From the NCBI GenBank assembly GCA_964389475.1, contig CAYMFD010000078.1, forward strand, positions 1-18,519: a stretch of DNA of 18,519 nt. The letters are read 5' to 3'. The DNA is from CAYMFD01 sp964389475. Lineage in GTDB: Bacteria; Bacteroidota; Bacteroidia; Chitinophagales; Saprospiraceae. Below are positions 15,626-18,519 of this stretch, one piece after another. A program made the translations under genes and the position numbers. Position 1 is the stretch's first letter. Each line of letters opens with the position of its first letter. A model generated the notes under the pieces. The model saw only the letters and a program-made list of their open reading frames with translations, had not been told where the DNA came from and made no database searches.

Positions 15626-17084
15626 GCTTGACAGAGTAGTAAAATGTCGTACCGTAACCTATCGTCAGTAGTATGTGGAAGAGCAGGAAGGTCTGTTCGC
15701 CGATCATAAGACCAGCTACGATGCCACCGATAAAGTATAGGGCGAGTAGGCCCTCTGCCATCGTGATTTTGTTGATCTTGGTATCACGGTACTGTGACTT
15801 GACGAAGGAGTCTTTTTGTTCCTTGATATCAAACTTGGGGGTACGTACGAAGGCAGATTTCCTACCTCTAAAACCTTGTATTACGGCGATACTATTGTGC
15901 AAGGATAGACCCATGCTCATGGCCAGAAAGATCGGAAACAGCAGGATAAACTTCACCACCTTCTTTAGGTAACCATCCTGTGGCCAGGCGATATTGACAT
16001 TGGCAACAAAGTAGACCGCCCCGATAGAGACCAGCCCTACCATGAAAATACCTAGCAAGTCGGTCTGTAGTTGCAGTGGCGCTATGAGGAATAGGATAGG
16101 TACGCTAAAAGTACCGATGATAAAGACACAGAGAAATACACTACTACTCAGGAGGTGCAGGGTAGCATGTACTTTGCGCCGTAGCGATAAGTCACTTCTC
16201 CATACAGAGGGTAGCATCTTTTTGGCAGTTTCGGCGCCGCCCTTCATCCAGCGGTGTTGCTGTGACTTGAGGCCGTTCATCTCGGCGGGTAGCTCTGCGG
16301 GTGATGTGACGTTTTCTAGGAAGACGATCTCCCAGCCCTTTATCTGAGCCCTGTAGCTGAGGTCTAGGTCCTCGGTAAGGGTGTCCGCCTCCCAGCCGCC
16401 AGCACTCTCAATGGTCTCCTTGCGCCAGACGCCAGCCGTACCATTAAACTGTAGCATGTAGTCACCGGCCTCTCGCCCTCGCTGCTCCACGGTAAAGTGG
16501 ACATTGAGCTGGAATGCTTGTAATTCTGTAATCAGCGAGTAATCTTGGTTGATGTGGGCCCAGCGAGTCTGTACCACACCGACCTTATCATTAGCAAAGT
16601 GGGGTATGGTACGTCTCAGAAAGTCGCTCTCTGGTAGGAAGTCAGCGTCGAATATCGCGATGAAATCTCCCTTGGCATATTTCGTAGCATACTTCAATGC
16701 TCCGGCCTTATAGCCTACACGATCTGGCCTTGTGATCAGTTCGATATTGTAGCCCTCCGCCTTATACTTATCTACGAGATCACGGCTGATGGCTAGGGTA
16801 TCGTCGGTACTGTCGTCTAGGATGTGTACCTCGTATCGGTCACGAGGATAGTCAAATGCTAGTATGTTTTCGATGAGACGAGTGACCACATACCGCTCGT
16901 TAAATATCGGTAGCTGTATGGTGACAAAGGGCAGTGCAGCCCCCTCGATCTCGGCTGGCACTAGGTCTCTTTTGTTCTTACGCATGTAGTGGTAGAGCAG
17001 CTGAAACTGCATCAAACAAAACACCGTCACAAAGATTAACGCTACCAAGTAGATAGCAACCAATACGTATCCTAGGGTGAGCAT
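15606..17084 (-). CDS. Cellulose synthase-like (CslA-type) family 2 glycosyltransferase
   Basis: Processive GT2 enzyme, 492 aa, in the inner membrane. One N-terminal membrane segment (3-30) precedes the cytoplasmic catalytic domain with all processive-GT2 motifs: LDDSTDD (Asp90/91), FDADF (Asp146/148), LTEDLD (Glu238-Asp239) and QQHRW (275-279). At least four C-terminal membrane segments follow (about 312-338, 343-364, 378-402, 445-485), with FVRTPKF (412-418) between. The motif spacing and GWEIVFLENV / SPAELPAEM resemble plant CslA/CslC mannan and glucan synthases more than BcsA, and there is no PilZ domain. It probably polymerises a beta-linked hexan from a nucleotide sugar. Its start is 6 nt after the Dpm1-like gene stop and its end overlaps the GT-C gene by 20 nt. 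Confidence 0.88.
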   Translation of the reverse strand: MLTLGYVLVAIYLVALIFVTVFCLMQFQLLYHYMRKNKRDLVPAEIEGAALPFVTIQLPIFNERYVVTRLIENILAFDYPRDRYEVHILDDSTDDTLAISRDLVDKYKAEGYNIELITRPDRVGYKAGALKYATKYAKGDFIAIFDADFLPESDFLRRTIPHFANDKVGVVQTRWAHINQDYSLITELQAFQLNVHFTVEQRGREAGDYMLQFNGTAGVWRKETIESAGGWEADTLTEDLDLSYRAQIKGWEIVFLENVTSPAELPAEMNGLKSQQHRWMKGGAETAKKMLPSVWRSDLSLRRKVHATLHLLSSSVFLCVFIIGTFSVPILFLIAPLQLQTDLLGIFMVGLVSIGAVYFVANVNIAWPQDGYLKKVVKFILLFPIFLAMSMGLSLHNSIAVIQGFRGRKSAFVRTPKFDIKEQKDSFVKSQYRDTKINKITMAEGLLALYFIGGIVAGLMIGEQTFLLFHILLTIGYGTTFYYSVKHARARS

Positions 17085-17090
17085 ATGCCT

Positions 17091-17780
17091 CTATATTAGC
17101 TTAAATATTGTCCAGATAATCTTGTGTCCCGCCTTGATCGTGCCTTTGATCGTCCCACTGATTTTTGAGACGCCTATCCGCTTTCTATAAGACACGGGCA
17201 CCTCCTGGCAGTTTAGTTTATATTTCGCCGCCTTGACTTGCATCTCTACCGTCCAGCCAAAGTCCTCGTCTTGCATATCTAGATCGATCAGGGTATCATA
17301 CTTGACAGCTCGGAATGGTCCTAGATCCGTAAACTCGTACTTATATATGAGCTTGATCAGCGTAGTCGCTAGCCAGTTGCCAAAGATCTGCTGCGGCATC
17401 ATAGCCCCAGACTCCATATCTCCGAGGGCCCGACTGCCTATCACTAGTTCAGCGCCTTGAGAGAGGATAGGCTCTACTACCTGGTCCATCTCCTGCGGGT
17501 GATCGCTATAATCACCATCTAGGAACACAACAATATCAGGCTTCTGGGACAGTCGACTGATGTAGTCAATACCTTTAAGGCAGGCCTTGCCGTACCCAGC
17601 AATAGCTTCGTCAACGACTATGGCGCCTGCTGCTGTAGCAACGGCTTTGGTATTATCACTACTGTTATTATTGACCACGATAACGCTACGTACCCATGCA
17701 GGTATGTCTCTGAGCACACTGCCTATAGAAGCCTCTTCGTTGTAGGCAGGAATGATGACATCGACTAAGCGTCCTTGCAT
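17091..17780 (-). CDS. Dpm1-like family 2 glycosyltransferase
   Basis: Soluble GT2 enzyme of the polyprenyl-phosphate sugar synthase type. From the ATG at 17780 it has 229 aa: VDVIIPAYNEE (6-16), VVNNNSSDNT (35-44), FLDGDYSD (87-94, the DxD that binds metal and nucleotide sugar), GSRALGDMESG (115-125) and FGWTVEMQVKAA (174-185). It lacks the C-terminal membrane pair of GtrB-type enzymes. The frame extends to an ATG at 17828, but a perfect -7 box (TACCTTTG on the minus strand) lies inside that extension and the family fold starts right after the internal Met, so I prefer 17780. Likely product: polyprenyl-phosphate mannose or glucose, the donor type used by the GT-C protein two genes downstream. 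Confidence 0.87.
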   Translation of the reverse strand: MQGRLVDVIIPAYNEEASIGSVLRDIPAWVRSVIVVNNNSSDNTKAVATAAGAIVVDEAIAGYGKACLKGIDYISRLSQKPDIVVFLDGDYSDHPQEMDQVVEPILSQGAELVIGSRALGDMESGAMMPQQIFGNWLATTLIKLIYKYEFTDLGPFRAVKYDTLIDLDMQDEDFGWTVEMQVKAAKYKLNCQEVPVSYRKRIGVSKISGTIKGTIKAGHKIIWTIFKLI

Positions 17781-17806
17781 TAAAGATATTGTGTAGAGTA
17801 CGGCTC

Positions 17807-17835
17807 CAAAGGTACTACTCTCCTCCATCTATGAA
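17807..17835 (-). promoter_or_regulatory. Putative promoter of the glycosyltransferase operon
   Basis: On the minus strand TACCTTTG (17814 down to 17807) is an exact Bacteroidota -7 box. Only a poor -33 element (TTC near 17835) lies about 18 nt upstream. The predicted transcription start near 17800 leaves a leader of about 20 nt to the ATG at 17780 and falls downstream of the alternative ATG at 17828. Confidence 0.5.
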
Positions 17836-17920
17836 GGTACGGTGGCGGACCTATGCGAGATAGAACACGGATCGATTGGATGATACGGATTTTCGCAGAT
17901 AGCATGGGACTCTATATCAC

Positions 17921-18040
17921 AGCACATGGCTCCCGCCATTGTGCTACTTAGGGTGTTTCGAGCAAGACACACGAGGCACAAGCAACACGTCTTCGACCAC
18001 TTTAGTGTCGATAAGAGCGACTGGCCGTCAGGTCAGGTAA
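17921..18040. repeat. 120-bp three-hairpin repeat, copy A
   Basis: Aligns end to end with 18141-18260 at an offset of 220 bp, with scattered substitutions and small compensating indels. It holds three stem-loops: AGCACA/TGTGCT (17921-17945), CGAC-c-ACT/AGTGTCG (17994-18010), and CTGGC/GTCAG (18021-18036), the last using a G-U pair. Confidence 0.8.
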
Positions 18041-18140
18041 TTTCACTATTCGGGCCTCATGGCTGAAGCCATTGCCCTTAAATATATCATCCTGTCGAGC
18101 TTGGTGTCAGTCAATGACCGTGAAAGATCATCGTGTTTGT

Positions 18141-18260
18141 AGCACAAGGCTCCCGACATTGTGCTACAGTAGGTGTCGAGCAAGAAACACGAGGTACGAG
18201 CAGCACATGGCCTCGACCACTTTAGTGTCGATTATAGCCCCTGACTATAAGGTCAGGCAA
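18141..18260. repeat. 120-bp three-hairpin repeat, copy B
   Basis: Diverged partner of 17921-18040. The same three stems are kept: AGCACAA/TTGTGCT (18141-18165), CGAC-c-ACT/AGTGTCG (18214-18230), and CTGAC/GTCAG (18241-18256), where an A-U pair replaces the G-U pair of copy A. Confidence 0.8.
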
Positions 18261-18349
18261 TGAGAGCTCCAAACCTCCCTAACTCCATTTAAGGACTAAT
18301 TATGGCCCCACGACTTAGTAAACGGGTGATTTTAGGCAGTTAACGGTTA

Positions 18350-18378
18350 TTGTAGTGTTTTATATTGTATTATATTTG
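18350..18378 (+). promoter_or_regulatory. Strong putative Bacteroidota promoter
   Basis: TTG (18350-18352), 18 nt, then TATATTTG (18371-18378): an exact TAnnTTTG -7 box with a -33 element close to the usual 19-nt spacing. It is the best promoter match I found in the window. It points right, to the ATG at 18458 and the octanucleotide repeat, and implies a leader of about 70 nt. Confidence 0.6.
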
Positions 18379-18457
18379 TAATGCAGATTATCATATTGTC
18401 GGCATTTAAACGTGCAGATGATAATTAAGCATAATCTTTAACCAAACTCATTTAGAC

Positions 18458-18519
18458 ATGACTTCTATTTTTGATCTTAGACACCGAGACACCGAGACAC
18501 CGAGACACCGAGACACCGA
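18458..18519 (+). CDS. Possible start of a phase-variable gene (3' partial)
   Basis: The first ATG after an in-frame stop (TAA at 18422), about 70 nt past a good promoter. Seven codons (MTSIFDL) lead into the AGACACCG repeat, read as the octapeptide RHRDTETP, and the frame is open to the window end. No function can be inferred. Because the repeat is open in every frame, openness alone is weak evidence for coding; the promoter and ATG placement carry the call. Confidence 0.35.
   Translation, partial: MTSIFDLRHRDTETPRHRDT
18479..18519. repeat. Octanucleotide tandem repeat (AGACACCG), 5 copies plus one base, cut by window end
   Basis: Five perfect units from 18479 to 18518 plus one base, continuing past the window. 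The unit length is not a multiple of three and no frame on either strand contains a stop. Confidence 0.97.

Larger units (their letters stand above)
17829..18519. other. Repeat-bearing region upstream of the glycosyltransferase operon
   Basis: 691 nt with no complete gene. It contains two diverged 120-bp repeats (listed separately), a hairpin ATGGCT-ga-AGCCAT (18059-18072) between them, a good plus-strand promoter at 18350-18378, and the start of a possible gene running off the window. No tRNA or rRNA is visible. The open frame at 18072-18263 spans repeat copy B, has no family features and is not believed. Confidence 0.6.

Noticed and set aside
18072..18263. 63-codon open frame on the plus strand
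   Set aside because: It spans repeat copy B and its hairpins, is Cys/Arg-rich, and the equivalent stretch of copy A does not keep the frame because of the small indels.
18479..18519. CRISPR repeat or replication-origin iterons
   Set aside because: The 8-bp units are directly adjacent with no spacers and no initiator gene or AT-rich unwinding region is visible; a simple-sequence tandem repeat fits better.

Overview
The window looks like a chromosomal segment from a member of the phylum Bacteroidota, most likely from the Saprospiria. Three things point there: a giant secreted protein ending in a type IX secretion (T9SS) sorting domain and built of SdrD_B-like, Ig-like, cohesin-like and SprB-like modules; perfect Bacteroidota-type -7 boxes (TAnnTTTG) ahead of several genes; and near-absence of Shine-Dalgarno sites. 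The phylum is well supported, the class is an inference. The sequence is draft quality. It opens inside a gene, has a 100-N gap inside metY, and ends inside an 8-bp tandem repeat.

Layout. (1) 3-4364 (+): a giant T9SS-exported, multi-domain surface or secreted protein, cut at its 5' end by the window. (2) 4556-7161 (+): a SAM-I riboswitch, a ~300-nt structured leader, then metY-metX, the direct sulfhydrylation route to homocysteine and methionine. (3) 7153-8534 (-): outer-membrane beta-barrel protein, dtd (D-aminoacyl-tRNA deacylase) and a MazG-like NTP pyrophosphohydrolase in one tight unit, convergent with metX and overlapping its end by 9 nt. (4) 8535-8920: a non-coding stretch with stem-loops, including a 93-nt nested palindromic element. 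(5) 8921-11604 (+): divergent Lgt-family enzyme and TrkH-type potassium transporter, 2 nt apart. (6) 11605-12051: mostly non-coding, with one doubtful 73-codon ORF. (7) 12052-12405 (-) YraN-family protein, divergent from 12536-13525 (+) bifunctional phosphoglucose/phosphomannose isomerase. (8) 13526-14236: a tandem duplication (two 208-bp copies, 207/208 identical, period 249 bp) that carries twin 51-codon ORFs, plus a decayed third unit that runs into the 3' end of the next gene. (9) 14237-17780 (-): a three-gene glycosyltransferase operon: Dpm1-like GT2, CslA-like processive GT2, and a GT-C membrane mannosyltransferase-like protein. (10) 17829-18519: two diverged 120-bp repeats carrying three hairpins each, then a good Bacteroidota promoter, a start codon, and an octanucleotide repeat (AGACACCG, five copies) beginning at codon 8. 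This resembles the start of a phase-variable gene cut off by the window edge.

How the genes fit together. The methionine genes form a SAM-controlled operon. The Dpm1-like enzyme, CslA-like synthase and GT-C protein read as one envelope-glycan module: the first could make a polyprenyl-phosphate sugar at the cytoplasmic face, the GT-C enzyme could use it on the periplasmic side, and the CslA-like enzyme could polymerise a beta-glycan. The phosphomannose/phosphoglucose isomerase nearby could help supply hexose phosphates. The remaining genes are housekeeping. The least explained material lies in the non-coding stretches.
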